A stretch of DNA of 64,000 nt from Mallotus nudiflorus (GCA_947683625.1 CANTUR010000606.1:248001-312000); one strand, 5' to 3'; positions 1 to 11,720 are shown, counted from the first letter of the stretch. Translations and numbers: made by a program. Notes: generated by a model not told the origin, from the letters alone.

Positions 1-1330
1 ATATACATAGATATGGACTTTAATTAATCTTTGGTCCAAAATAAATTTTGGCCTATGTCCAAACCAATTTGGACCATTAATATAAGTCCATAAATAAATA
101 ACAACATATATATATTTATTAATTTAATATATATTAATTAATATCCAATATTAATTAATAAATAATACTCTAATTTTAATTAGATTTCAAGATATACTAG
201 AATCATTGTTCAAAACATAAATCTAATTATATTAATCTTGATTAATTGATTAAACTCTTTTAATCAATAATTAGATTAATACTATAGTGAATAAATAAAA
301 CTATATTAGGTGTGACTTACTAGGTTCAAGTCTAAATGGCAATGAAAAAATATAATATTAACATTTAATATTATTTGAAACTCTTTTCAATTCTAAATGT
401 GAAAATCCCAATTATTCACATTTAGTTCTCATAAGCTGTGAGTGACCCCTAGTATCGATATCACAGCTACCCAATTAGAAATGAATGCATATTATGATTC
501 ACACGAACCTGATCATAATTACCGTGCACTAAATTCCTTTCATTAAAGATCCCAATATAGCCTAGAGTCAAGGTATTATCAAACTCTAATAGCTTTATTA
601 TATGACCTCATCTTAAGTTTTAATTCTTGATAAAATACAACAAATACTAGAACTCTTTCTAATACTAAAACTCTTTTTCAAACTGTGTTGTATTTATCCT
701 GGCCAGGAATTTATTCATCAAGAATAAACTTAGATAGCATAGGATCTACCTCGGTTCACACCAGGTAATGAATCCCATCTTGGTCAAACATCCATCCCTA
801 CATTTAACTAATTAGAGCCACCACACGCCATATACCCATGTGATGATTAACACAGGTATGTAAGCGGTAACAAACTCTAACCACCTAAATGTGGATGACT
901 ATGCGACCTCAAGTCAAAGGACTATATGCACCATTATAATCTAGATTATGATTGTTGATTATATGTGAATATCCTGGCAATCATAATACTAATGTCATTA
1001 TTCGATTAACCCATCCAATGAGTATCCACATGTCTATTCTGATCACTCATATCAAGTAGCATGAGATTCACTACCTCCCACTATTAGTTTCTGACACTAA
1101 TTAAGGAAAATAGACAGAGGTGATAGTCTAATTAATATTATTCAAATATTAATTAATCAACTACGAACAATTTATAGTAAATGTAATGAATAAATTTGTA
1201 ACTCATATTATCAACTCTTTGATAATAAATTTATTCAACATAATACTAAAGGATAAATACTCAAAAAAATAATATATTTATTTAAAAGAATATTTTATTG
1301 CCACAGTGATTATATACAATGTCTAAATAA
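1..1330. repeat. AT-rich non-coding repeat-like segment
   Basis: No reading frame of any family is visible here. The block combines runs of TTAATTAAT with more complex sequence (about 420-1080) that reads like LTR or leader DNA of a plant retroelement. It stops near 1330, where a different LTR-type sequence takes over. I cannot see both ends, terminal repeats or a target duplication, so calling it a retroelement is inference from texture only. Confidence 0.3.
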
Positions 1331-1359
1331 TTACAAAAATGCCACTAGAGCATACCTTA

Positions 1360-2488
1360 TACTAATAAAAAGGGCACATACCAAAACGATTGTCACGACA
1401 AGCATTAATAAAAAAATGAAGCTAAAAGCGGGCCAACATGTCAATGTGGTGATCGCCTCATTAATAAGGAAATCACCACATTGATGAGGCGACGCCTCAT
1501 CAACAAAGGCCCCTAGTATTTCTAAAGCAAAAAAAGACATACAACACACATGAAGAAAGGAGACAAACCTCCTAAAAGCCTATTGATGAGGCAATCACCT
1601 CATTAACAAAAGGCGACACCTCTATGAAGAGGCATTGCCTGATCAATAGGCCGATTCTGACTCTCAAACATTCATACTTCGACTTTAAGTAACAATACAT
1701 GCACACACACACTCTACAAGCGTAAAAACTATAACTACATGCAAAGGTATTCAAAGATCACATCAGTAAACTGGGATTTCAAAGCAAGATAAACTAGAAA
1801 TATATTTAAAATATACTAATGACTTAGTTACACACAAGAAAGAACACACATAATGAAGAATACGTTAAGTTTGAGTGCAAGTTTTCTACCAAAATGAGAG
1901 ACTCTCAGAGATGTTTTTTGATTGTGATCCTTACTAGGATGTGATCTCCACTTTTGACACAAGCTTCTCCTTTTTTCTCTTAGGAAAGCGTGGACTCATT
2001 TGCTTCAATCTCTCCCTCTTCCTTGAGGATGTTTTTCTTTGCTTTTCTCTGTTGTTTTTTTTTTAGAGCTCTCCTCTCTCTTTTTCTCTTTTTTTTTTCA
2101 ATAATGGTCAACCCCCCCTCACTTTCTCTCTCTTTTTTTTCCTTTTATTCTCTAGCTTCCTCATGCCCCTAAGCCCTCTAGCTCATCATGAGCCTCCATA
2201 GCCTTTTTTTTGCTTCCCTAAAAATCTCTTTCTCATGCAAGAATCATGTCTGGAGGCTGGGGCCCGAGTCTGCACTGGGGCAGGCGGGCTTGGGCCAATT
2301 TTGGATAATTGGGCTAGGTTTTGGGCTTTTTAGGCTTTGGGTTTTCAAGTCCACTTTCCATTAGAGATTTAGGTTTCATTCTGATGTCCAAGTTTCACGT
2401 TCTCATCATCGGGCTTGACAACGAGTCGATCAAACTGAGCATTCTTAATTCGTGCCCTAACATGGATCGACCAAATCGAGTGTCTACA
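1360..2488 (-). mobile_element. LTR copy A of a long Gypsy-type LTR family (5'-truncated or solo)
   Basis: The right end reads TGTCTACA at 2481-2488, the terminus expected of a minus-strand LTR starting TGTAGACA. The last 90 bp match the last 90 bp of the LTR at 41938-43714 at many positions (shared words include CAAACTGAGCAT, AATTCG and GTGTCTA). The pyrimidine-rich stretch at 1965-2160 has a counterpart in that LTR at 43070-43230. The left end is not defined and merges into 1-1330. Small reading frames inside are not coding. The family carries GAGGCG/CGCCTC hairpins (see 1481-1503). Confidence 0.55.
1481..1503. repeat. Perfect 23-nt hairpin inside LTR copy A
   Basis: TTGATGAGGCG, one unpaired A, then CGCCTCATCAA: an 11-bp perfect stem. 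A second stem, TGTGGTGAT (1443-1451) with ATCACCACA (1472-1480), lies just upstream. More GAGGCG/GCCTC inversions follow at 1583-1645. Confidence 0.85.
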
Positions 2489-3284
2489 ACTATAGTAACA
2501 TAATCCACTTTTCTATATAAAAATTAGCTATTTTGTTATTTGACAAAAAGTTACTTTTTTCCAAATTACATGGGTTTAATTAAACACTCAAAAATTATGA
2601 CTGCGAGTCAAGTCCCTCATCTTTTTATTAATTTTTTTTTCACTTTATTTGTAATCGTGTCAACAAAATTTTGTTTGATTCTTTTTCTGAGCAACTTGAG
2701 AGAATTTCATGGTTAAGAATTCAGTTGTTTACTCAATTTTCAATAGATTCTTGTATGATTCTTATTAATAATTGATTAACCACATCTAATATTTAGTAAA
2801 AATGGAAATATGTTTTCAGATTGAAAAAAAAAAAAAAAGTTTCTAGGTGTCCAATTGTTGCAATAAAATGTGCATGTGTATAATGCTTGAAAAATTTCAA
2901 TCGGTAAATTGCAAAAAGGTTTCATATAGAAACTTGTACGTTATGTGATATGGAATTCTTCAAGCAATCAATAGACTAATTTCACACAAAATTGTATCCA
3001 ATAGAATTTTAAAAAAATGTTATTACCTAATCGTAAATTATATTTCCAATTAATTGTTGAATGATCTTTAATGTCCTTATGATCATGTCTGATTAAACTG
3101 GATAAATTAGATTTTAGTGAACTTGAATTCTAATATTGTAGAAAAAAATTACTACACTTCGGTATAAATTCTGATTGACCAAGATTTCAGACAACGGCAT
3201 AAACAAGTCAAATTGCATTGAATATCTTTTATTACAAGATATTAATTAAGCAAAGCACGTAACTAATTAAATAACTCATTGAAA
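2489..3284. other. AT-rich intergenic DNA
   Basis: This stretch lies between the end of the LTR at 2488 and the lipid-transfer gene. It holds A- and T-tracts but no motif-bearing reading frame and no terminal repeats that I can see. It would contain the 3' flank of the minus-strand gene, whose stop codon is at 3302-3304. Confidence 0.5.
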
Positions 3285-3301
3285 TCAGCTCCAATAAACG
3301 A

Positions 3302-3788
3302 TCAATGCTTGCAAACAGGTGCTTCTGCCTTTGGCGGTGCAGGTGAAGGTGCACCTGCTGGAACCACAAAATCTAACCCACCAATAAATCAAAATAACAT
3401 TATTACATGCATACATATATATGTTTAAATAATCACAGACATGCAATGAGGATGAGAAGAGGATCTTACTGGCGCATATAGTACCAGGTGAGAGTGGCAA
3501 GCCGCAGACATGTAACACATTGACCCATTTTTCAGCACTGAGCCTTTCGTAGGTAGTGGAGTTAATACGATTGCAGATACACAGAGGATCGATCACATAG
3601 CCGTGCACAACTGCACAACAAGACGAACATTTTGTTATTGGAACTAGTGGGCCGTCTTCCTCTATGAATTGCCTGCACTCCAGTAGTGTCATGTCAACGA
3701 AGCGTTCATCACAGTATGAGCTTTGAGATACAACACTAGCAACTAGCACAAAAGAGAGCAGAAAGGTGAAAAATATCAACTTTTCCAT
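3302..3788 (-). CDS. Secreted eight-cysteine lipid-transfer / hydrophobic-seed-type protein, two exons
   Basis: Exon 1 is 3788-3470 and exon 2 is 3357-3302, giving about 124 residues. I start at the ATG at 3788 rather than the in-frame ATG at 3818, because 3788 is followed directly by a signal peptide (EKLIFFTFLLSFVLVASVVS). The mature part has the 8-Cys pattern in order: YC, LEC, SCC, CIC, HVC, TIC (C1, C2, C3C4, C5xC6, C7, C8). It has one extra Cys before the CC pair and one near the C-terminus. The donor is GTAAGA just after codon 106. The acceptor is CAGCAG, so two in-frame splice forms are possible. Exon 2 encodes a short Pro/Ala tail (SPAPPKAEAPVCKH). Proteins of this fold bind lipids in an internal cavity and act outside the cell. 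The substrate cannot be told from sequence. It could instead be a related protease-inhibitor-like 8-Cys protein. Confidence 0.82.
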
Positions 3789-3857
3789 CTTTCTTTTCTC
3801 TACCAAATGCAAGCCCAAGATTTTAGTTTCTGCTGCTGCTGACCAACATTTTAGTTT

Positions 3858-3866
3858 CTATTTATA
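3858..3866 (-). promoter_or_regulatory. TATA box of the lipid-transfer-type gene
   Basis: On the minus strand this reads TATAAATAG, about 70 bp upstream of the chosen ATG (3788), a normal plant spacing that leaves room for a short 5' leader. It supports the start at 3788. No other promoter element was recognised. Confidence 0.6.
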
Positions 3867-3871
3867 TTGAG

Positions 3872-4035
3872 GGCATTTCCAATCCACTCCATTTGGGGAG
3901 TGGATGAATAGTCCCACTGCTGGTTAGGGAATTTTTCTCTCCAACCATACAGCCAAATCCACTCCATTTCAGGAGTAGATGAATAGCTCCACATCAAAGT
4001 TGTGTGGAACTATTCACCCATGCCATTTTGGAGTT
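3872..4035. repeat. MITE-like segment upstream of the lipid-transfer gene
   Basis: The word ATGAATAG followed by TCCC or CTCC occurs twice (around 3903 and 3981) and occurs inverted as GGAACTATTCACCC at about 4006-4020. The segment begins GGGCATTTCCAATCC, an opening typical of PIF/Harbinger-type plant MITEs. Both ends and the target duplication are uncertain. It abuts the promoter of the gene at 3302-3788 and could influence it. Confidence 0.4.
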
Positions 4036-4284
4036 TTTTTTAATAAATTTTTAACTTAGTTGATTAATATATAGCTTAGTTAATTTTTAGCACTGAAAAA
4101 AAATATAAGATAAAAATAAATTAATTATTAAATAATAAAATATAATTTTATTTGATAAGTATATATTAAAAATTTATATACAAATGTAATATGTTAAATC
4201 TATAAATAATGCAAAACTTGTAAAAGGAAATATAATATGAGATATGAAAAAGGAATCTACACGGAATTTTTTTTAAGTGAAAAA

Positions 4285-4430
4285 AAAATATAGTCAAGTG
4301 GTATTACTCCTCACCAAAGGCACTTGCGAGGTGTAAAGTTCGATGCCTGCTACATTCAATTTAAAAAAGGAGAGATATCCCCTATTGTGCAGTCTATCAA
4401 TGTTAATATCATATAACCTTCTAATTTATC
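4285..4430 (+). mobile_element. tRNA-derived SINE copy 1
   Basis: The segment has an RNA polymerase III split promoter: box A-like TAGTCAAGTGG at 4291-4301 and box B-like AGTTCGATGCC at 4337-4347, at tRNA-like spacing. A related copy lies at 24815-24975 with the same order (box A, box B, then a GAGAG..TACCCTC-type body and an ACAGTC(C/T)AT motif). There is no cloverleaf, so it is not a functional tRNA gene. Ends are approximate. Confidence 0.6.
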
Positions 4431-4494
4431 AAAATAATAATAATAATAAACAAATAAATGTACACTAAATGCTTTAATATAGCGTGTTTATATA

Positions 4495-5632
4495 GGGTGG
4501 AGATTTTTACACTCCACCCGTTGATTTTTGCACTCTATTTTTTGTTTTTTAGAATTGTAAATTACATAACTATCCTCTATTGAAAATTTTCATTTTTTTA
4601 TTAATTACAATTAATAAACTACAATTTTTTCATTTTCTTTCCAAATTCATTGTATGATATTTAACATTGTAAAACTAGTAATTAATTTTTGTCTTAATAC
4701 AATTTAATATTATCATATATCTTTTATAAAATACAATTATCTTTTAACATTTCTTGATTGTAAAATTTACACCAATTATAGTAAATAACAATCCTTTATT
4801 TTTTTTTTTATGAAGAGATTTTTTTTAAATATCATATGGACATAATTTTATTTTTTTTATTTTTATTATCATTTTTTTTTAAAATTAAAAATTATTATAA
4901 AAATTCAACAATAATTCATCATTTAAAAAAGTATCCATAAATTTAATGAATAGATTTAAAATCAATTTATATATAATTTAGATCAAATATATTCCAAAAA
5001 ATACTCTAATTAAATTATAGTATGAAAAGTCTATTTGATAAAAATATATATATATATATAGCACTTAGTTTTCTATTTTTAATGTGTTATAACATTGGCT
5101 TAAAAATTAAAATTACAAAATTTTTTATATGATGAATTTTCATTATTTTTTTTATAATATATGTTTTTAATCATGTAATTTGATTTTTATATTATTTTTA
5201 AAAAAAATTATGATAAGAAAAATAGAAATAAAATAATGTGCATATAATATTAAAAAAGTATTAATAAAAGTAAAACACAAAAACTATTTATAAAAGTGAA
5301 AAAAGATTATTATTATTTTTATAATTGGTGCAAGTTTTACAATTGTCTAAATAAATTAAAAGATAAAGAGTGCTTAGGAAAAAATAATTGACTATGCTAA
5401 ATTTTTTAATGCGAAAGAAAATGATGTAAGCTCAAGCACAAGTAGTTTTATGATTTTAAACATTAAATAGTAAATTTAGATAAAAAAAATTAATTTAAAA
5501 AAGTATAGTTTAAGAATAGTAATCAATAAAAAAATAATCATTCTAAATAAAGGGTAATTATATAATCCAAAATTTCAAAAAAAAAAAAAAAGGAGTGCAA
5601 AAATAAATGGGTAGAGTGTAGAATCTCCACCC
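4495..5632. mobile_element. Mutator-type non-autonomous DNA transposon, 1138 bp
   Basis: The ends form an inverted repeat of about 45 bp: GGGTGGAGATTTTTACACTC at the left and the complement of GGGTGGAGATTCTACACTCT at the right, each followed inwards by a second TTTTTGCACTC block. Flanks are GTTTATATA (4486-4494) and ATTTATATA (5633-5641), a 9-bp target duplication with one mismatch, as expected for Mutator-like elements. The inner arms also pair loosely with each other. There is no transposase; the interior is AT-rich. A diverged relative lies at 55651-56656. Confidence 0.7.
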
Positions 5633-5644
5633 ATTTATATAATT

Positions 5645-6063
5645 AATTGATAGCTGATAGTGGTTGCTGATAGTAGATAGTTATTATCTGATAAATATGA
5701 AGTGTTTGGTAAAATTTTATTAGTTATTGTTGTTTATGTGTCAAATGACCATTAAGGGTATATTTTATTTATAAATATAATTTCATATACTTCTTATAAT
5801 ATTTTTTAGTTATACAAAGTATATATATAGAAATAAATAATAATTTATCATCTTTAATTTATATATTATTAAAATAATTAATATAAATTAATTCAAAATA
5901 AATTTTAAAATATAAGTATTATTGTTTAATTTTTTTTAAAATAATTATAGGTATAAATGTAATAATTATTTAATTATTAATTATAATTTACAATAATATT
6001 TATTTAATTATGAATTATAGAAAGTTAATTACATATATTTAATTTTAATTTAAATGAAGTTAT
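5645..6063. mobile_element. Left arm of a hAT-like MITE split by the LINE
   Basis: The arm contains AAGTGTTTGGTAAAATTTT, mirrored in the right arm at 24447-24690 by the complement of AAGTATTTGGTAAAACTCC. The right arm ends AACCAAACGCTCC, a terminus common in plant hAT-type MITEs. The last 14 bases here (6050-6063) are the target duplication of the LINE. The outer left end is not clear. Confidence 0.5.
6050..6063. repeat. LINE target-site duplication, left copy (right copy 24433-24446)
   Basis: TTAAATGAAGTTAT occurs exactly at 6050-6063 and again at 24433-24446, directly after the A-rich tail of the LINE. This fixes both ends of the LINE across 18 kb and two later insertions. Confidence 0.9.
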
Positions 6064-6137
6064 GGTCCATAGTGTGTACCTTAAAAGGTGGGTGATTTTA
6101 AATTCTCATTTGTAAGCCTGAGAGCGCCGCTGTGTTT

Positions 6138-6743
6138 ATGTCGGCAGAAAGCTTAGATTTGCTTGCTAATAACTATCTCAATAATGCTGATTTATATGTG
6201 TTTCATGGCTTCGCTTGACAAAACAACATTCCATCCGAGCCACAACTGATCAAAACCTTTGCAGATGAAACTGCTGCTAAATTGAACGAGACAGTCCTTC
6301 TTCTTACAAACAACATTGTTTTATCTCCAATCAATAAAACATGAGTCTAGCAATCAGTTAAAATTAATACCGACGCTTATTGCAGACATTTAGCTTTATG
6401 TCACCATTCCCTCATTGTAAGGGTGGTTTTATATAAAGGAGAAATGCCACGGACATTGCCTAAATTGAAAGAAAAACTTAATACTCTCTGAAATATAAAA
6501 AATTTGAGGCTACTTTCACTTGGTTGTGGCTTTAATCACTTGTTATCAATGTCTGTTGTTGATAAGGAGCTGGTATAGGATGAAGTTCCTTAACTCTAAA
6601 ACCTATCATATTGCATTTACAACGTTGAAGCCCTGACTTTGATCCATATAAAGAAAACACTTCAACAATGTAAGTTTGGACTCATTTTTATCAATTTCCT
6701 TGGGAGTTATAGGAACAATAAATGATTATGGATATTGCTCGTT
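6138..6743 (+). pseudogene. LINE ORF1, N-terminal part (DUF4283-type), decayed
   Basis: An ATG at 6138 opens a frame beginning MSAESLDLLANNYLN. Further on, with frameshifts, come fragments typical of plant L1 ORF1: a CKGGF-like piece, FEATFTWLW, FDPYKENTST and WTHFYQFPWE, then MIMDIARYC just before the Athila insertion. The frame resumes at 17146 with NIRIP. ORF1 proteins bind RNA with ORF2 in the LINE particle. Many stops show it is dead. Confidence 0.72.
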
Positions 6744-6748
6744 ATTGC

Positions 6749-8132
6749 ATTTTAATCCCACAAGTACATGGTTATGGTTGCAGTAGAAAGATATCGTTCC
6801 CTTAAGGACTATATATTAATTACTAACAATTTTTACCTATGATCTCAGCTAGTAAATTGAATAATTTAGCAATATTTAAAAATTTAAATAACAAAAACTT
6901 AATTAAAAGTAAAATCAAATATTTGTAAAGATAGAGCCTAGGTTTACTTTCACTATTCCAATCCAATTATAAACACCTTATTAAGTAAAAACTTTGAATT
7001 CAATTAAGGGTAATTGCTTTACAATACTTAAAGACTCTCTCAAGTTCAATTAAGTATGCAGGGATTAAAATCGAACCTACTCTCATGATTAATAATTTAA
7101 TCCAAGCTCATTAAGATTTTAGTAACTAATTTGTTATCGTAATCTACTGTCATAACTCCTTGAAGAGCTTGCCTACTCTCGTGATAAAATGATCTAAGTT
7201 TTAAGTGTTTTAAGCTAATGAATTCCCTAACTCTTATTGGTGAATTCATCCATAAACATGTAATCAAATAGGCCTAGAATGATAACAAGATAACTATTAC
7301 AACACAAAAAATTAATTGAAATTCAAATCAAATAAAAACTTATGTTCAAATCATGTTATGGAATAGCTACTCCTAACCAAAACTCTAAAAGAAAACTTAG
7401 CCAAACATGGCTATAATGAAATCTATAATCAAAATCAAGGAAACAAGAAGATGAAAACATAAAGAAAAATAAACTCTTCATCTTTATTGATCTCTGTCTA
7501 ACCGCCTCCTTATCTCTATAACTCCTCTCTCTCTCCCTTTAAAAAGGTGTTTATTCCTTATATAGTGTTAGGGTATGAAAAGAGTCATCTTTGATTTCTA
7601 ATTCCTTTTTATTTTCGATATCAAAAATTTTTGCCTTCATGACATGATTTTGAAGCATGACTATGCTTCATTCAAATAAATCTGTGAATTTACTTAGCAT
7701 ATAGTATGAATTCTAACACGGGCAAGCTTATTACCTGTGTATCATTCTGGCTCAGAATTCTTCACTCATACGGCACGTGCATGCTGTGACATTGCTCCGT
7801 TAACATTCAAGTGTAGTTGGCTTCTTCATGGCTCACGCATGGCTTAGACATGGCTTGTCTCATTTGTTTCTTCATCATATGGCATATGCATGCCATGCTA
7901 TGTAAAAACATATAAACTCCTTTTATATTTCGAGGCCCACATTAGACAAAAAACACAAAAACTAATTAAAACTCAAATAAAACTTTCAAAATATACAATA
8001 AATAATAATAATCCTAATCAAATACTAACTCATAAAAATCTCCTAATTAAACCAAAAAACTTAAATTAATTAATTCCTTATTTAAAATTTATTACAATTC
8101 AACTCTAAGATACGTAAATAATAAACATATCA
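6749..8132 (-). repeat. Athila 3' LTR
   Basis: It matches 15782-17140 along its whole length, for example the shared TTTTTACCTATGATCTCAGC and AAGGTGTTTATTC words, with many point differences and small indels. On the minus strand it starts TGATATGTTTATTATT. The outer end is placed after ATTGC. The small reading frames inside are not genes. Confidence 0.85.
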
Positions 8133-8150
8133 AATTCCTCCACACTAAAG
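8133..8150 (-). promoter_or_regulatory. Athila polypurine tract
   Basis: On the minus strand GTGTGGAGGAATT lies immediately before the LTR start TGATATG, the position and composition expected of the plus-strand primer of an Athila element. Confidence 0.6.
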
Positions 8151-10540
8151 CTTTGCTTGTCCTCAAGCAAAAACCAAAATTTGAAAATATTAAACTTAAA
8201 TCATAACTAGGGACACACAACTTCTAAGTCATGAAATCTTGAAAACACCATATATATGAATAACATGAGATCAAAACATGTTTACTAAAGAAGATAATTA
8301 GACACAAACACATTATATATCAATAATTTACTAGTTAAAATACAAGCACACAACCTTTTGAAATCAAGTGAGCATAAATCTAGAAAAGAAAACATTAAGG
8401 ACTGTAGTTCTTCTTAATATGGTTGTGAATGCATTTTACGCTCCATTTCATAATTTTTATTTTTCTCTCCATTCAAATCTCTCCACTCTAAGTAATCCCC
8501 CTGTCGTTCTCATATTACTAAGTGTGGATACCATTGAGTGGGTCCAATGGATACTCATACCCTAATTTAGAGCATTGGAGTATATTCAGAGCATATAAGA
8601 ATTTAAATTTAAATATTGCTTCTATTTAAAGAATGGGAGAGTTTTTTTTTAACTAAAATTAAAAATGCAATCCTTCTTAAAAATATGCATAATTGTAATC
8701 GTTAGGATCGTGTTTAGATTATAAGAACTAAACTCTTCATACATAAAGACTAGGTATAACTATCTTAATTAATAAACCATTTGATAGTTCAATAATTTAA
8801 TCAAGAGATAAGCTTATACACTAATATATTCCCAAGTGTGATAGAGTATTGAAAGCAAAATTTAAAAAAATTTCAAGACAAACAAATCATTAATATGGGG
8901 AAACGAATTAAAAATTAATAAACCCTAAATAAAATTTATTATTATTATTATTATTGGTTTAACTGAAATGAAAAAATAAAAATTGACAAACAAATCAATT
9001 AAAGCACCCCCCCCCCTCCACTATCCATGGCATTGTCCCCAATGATAATTAAAAATATAAAAAATAAAAGGATCACTAAGAAACAAAAATAGGAGAAAGG
9101 GTACTGCCCTGACATTGTGCATTCATCTGAAAGATAGTAGAAGGTAGAAACTAACAAAAGAGAAACAGAAAGCTAAAATAACACATAATATCCGAAAAGA
9201 AAATAATAGAGAAAAGAAGAAAATCATAAAACATAAAACATAATTATAAATTGATGGTAAAGTTAATCATCCATAGAAGCATAATCATCCAGGGTAGATC
9301 CAGTGTCATCAGGTAACTCCTCAGTAGCAATAGTGGAGGAGGAACTAGGAAAGACAGGTCATGGAAAAAGAGGTATGCCCTGAGCCTGACATAAGCTCGA
9401 TAGACCATCAACATCCCAATGCAAAAGCTATGTGTGATACTAAAGAGTAGCCTCAAAATGTGGAGGATAAGAAGCTGAGGAGGAAGTTGGAGCATTGGGT
9501 GGTAGCACACTCATACGAGAAGGGTAAGAGGGTGAAGGGGAAGATGTGGTACGGGTTCGCTTCTTGGATGATGATGATGATAATGCTTTCCCAAACGCTT
9601 TAGATTTTCCCGTGTTTAGAGAATAAGGTATGGTGCTTAGAAGGAAGAAATAGGGAAGAAAAGTGGGTGATCAAGTCAAGGAGGAGGAGACAAGGGAGAA
9701 AAATTGGGAGAGAATGGTGTAGGAGAAAAAGAATGGTAAAAAGAAAAGATTGGAATGGGGCTAGGTTTTGAGGAGTGGATGTTTATATAGAAGGATGGGG
9801 ACACTATTTTGGGAACACAATTTAGAAAATGTGTTGGGTAGTGTGATATAGGGAAGTGAATGGCATAACCTCCCATGCCGTGCTTGGAGATCGTGTAGTT
9901 TAAGGCATGACACAACATACAAACCGTATTGTCATGTTGTGTCGTATACTGCGAGATTTATGAATGTGTGAGACATGACATGGAGAGATGAGAACACGAC
10001 ATCTACATGCCTTGTTAGGGTGGTCATAACATGGCATGATGTTATGTGATGGATGTATTAGCATGTCATCATACCATGCTTGAAATATCATGTGATGGAT
10101 GGTGTTTGACACAACATGGGAAGGCAGTGACATAGCATATTAGATGTCGTGTTAGGATGGTTGGCACGACATGCTGAAGTTAATGGCATGACATGCAAAC
10201 CATGTTAAACGGTTGATTTATGACACGACATAGTGATGCCATATAGTCATGTAGTGCGATAGTCTGGAAGTGAATTGAAGATGTGGCATGGCATAGATAT
10301 GCCATGTAATGAAGCCGTGACATAGTTTGTAACTTGTGAAGTTTTAAAACACGATATGAAAATGCCATGTCATGTCATGTAGTTCACGTATAAATTTCTC
10401 AATTTTAAATTTAAGTGGCGTGCTTGGACACGGCCTGTGACACGGTTTTCCATTTCCTATATGATCATGAAAACTTGCTCCTTGAAGCAGTGTCTCTTTA
10501 TGATGATTGTATTCTTGATCCTATAGAAGAAATTAAGTTA
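8151..10540 (-). other. Athila region between pol and 3' LTR, no coding gene recognised
   Basis: This is the place where Athila elements may carry an extra envelope-like frame. Here I see only short frames with no membrane or domain pattern that I trust. The region includes a C8-10 run near 9007, GAT/GAA-rich sequence at 9270-9700, and the CATG-rich repeat block at 9830-10420. It is either untranslated or decayed beyond recognition. Confidence 0.5.
9830..10420. repeat. CATG/ACGACA-rich degenerate repeat block
   Basis: Dozens of CATG words occur in variants of GGCATGACA, ACATGGCATG and CACGACAT. Blocks recur at roughly 280 bp: AAGGCATGACACAACAT (about 9902) against ATGGCATGACATGCAAAC (about 10184), and CATGCCTTGTTAGGGTGGT (about 10005) against GTCGTGTTAGGATGGTTGG (about 10148). 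The words read the same on both strands, so the block could fold extensively. It lies inside the Athila 3' region. Confidence 0.6.
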
Positions 10541-11720
10541 ACTAATAAATAAAAACATAAAGGATAGAAAAGACTAAAATAAAAGAAGACTTAAAAAGAA
10601 GAAAAGAAAAAAATAATTGGGTTACCTCCTAATTAGTGCTATTTTAAGGTCTTTAGCTCGATTGTTCTATGATGAGCTCAAATTGGATCCATCAGTGTAC
10701 AAGAGACACTCTTTAAGTTGGCTTTCTCTACAAGGTAGGGCTTAAGACGTTGCCCATTGACTTTGAAGGTTTCATTTGCCTTATTAAAAAGCTCAACTGC
10801 TCCATAAGGGAAGACTTAATTCTAAAAGGTCTAGACTATCGAGACTTAAGTTTCCTTAGAAATAGCTTTAATCTAGAGTTGAATAGCAGCACCAAATCCA
10901 TTTCTTTAAACTCTTTCTTATGCAAATGTTTATCATGCCACTTTTTTGTTCTTTCCTTGTAAATTTTAGCATTCTTATAGGCATCAATGCAAAACTCTTC
11001 AAGTTCGTTCAACTGAAGGAGCCTTTTTGCGCCAGCCTTTTCTAAATCAAAATTTAGGAACCTTGCAGCCTATAATGCTTTATGTTCTAACTCAACTTAG
11101 AGATGACATGATTTCCTAAAAACCAGCCAAAACAATGAAGTCCCAATTGGAGTTTTAAAAGCAGTTCAAAATGCCCATAATGCATCATCCAACCAAATGG
11201 ACCAATCCTTTCTCGAGGCATTAACTGTCTTTCCCAGTATAGTCTTTAGTTCTCTTTTTAAGATTTCCACTTGTCCATTAGTCTGAGGTTGTTGTGGTGT
11301 AGCCACTTTATGCTTGACCCCATATTTTGCTAAAAGAGATTCAAATTGACGATTGCAGATATGAGAGTTGCCATCATTAATTATAGCTCTAGTTTTGCCA
11401 AAGCGAGTAAATAAGTTCCTCCGGAGGAACTTAGTGACTACTTTTGCATCGTTGGTTAGTGAAGTAATTACTTCCACCTACTTGGACATATAATCAACTC
11501 TAACCAATATATATTTATTTCTATAGGAGCTTGGGAAAGGTCCCATGAAATTAATTCCCCATACATAAAATAGTTTAATCTCAATAATATTTGTAAGGGG
11601 CATTTCATTCCATCTATTGATGTTGTCTATCCTTTGGCAATGATCACACCTAAGTACAAATTGCCTTGCATCTTTAAAGAGAGAGGGCCAGTAAAATCCA
11701 CTTTGAAGTAGCTTTACTGC
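10541..11720 (-). pseudogene. Athila integrase remnant
   Basis: Reading leftwards from 11720: a zinc-finger remnant (CHQC-like), then a catalytic-core start (GINFMGPFP, YILVRVDYMSKWVEV) at about 11560-11480. The frame at 11477-11166 carries the second acidic site (IINDGNSHICN) and the glutamate region (PQTNGQVEILKRE). C-terminal text (WHDKHLHKKEF-like) runs to about 10900. Integrase joins the cDNA ends to target DNA. Several frame changes and stops make this copy inactive. Confidence 0.75.

Noticed and set aside
4285..4360. tRNA gene
   Set aside because: Box A and box B are present, but no cloverleaf or anticodon stem can be formed, and a diverged dispersed copy exists at 24815. A SINE fits better.
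8368..8565. Possible envelope-like gene in the Athila 3' region
   Set aside because: It is on the strand opposite to the element, short, and has no signal peptide, cleavage site or membrane anchor pattern.
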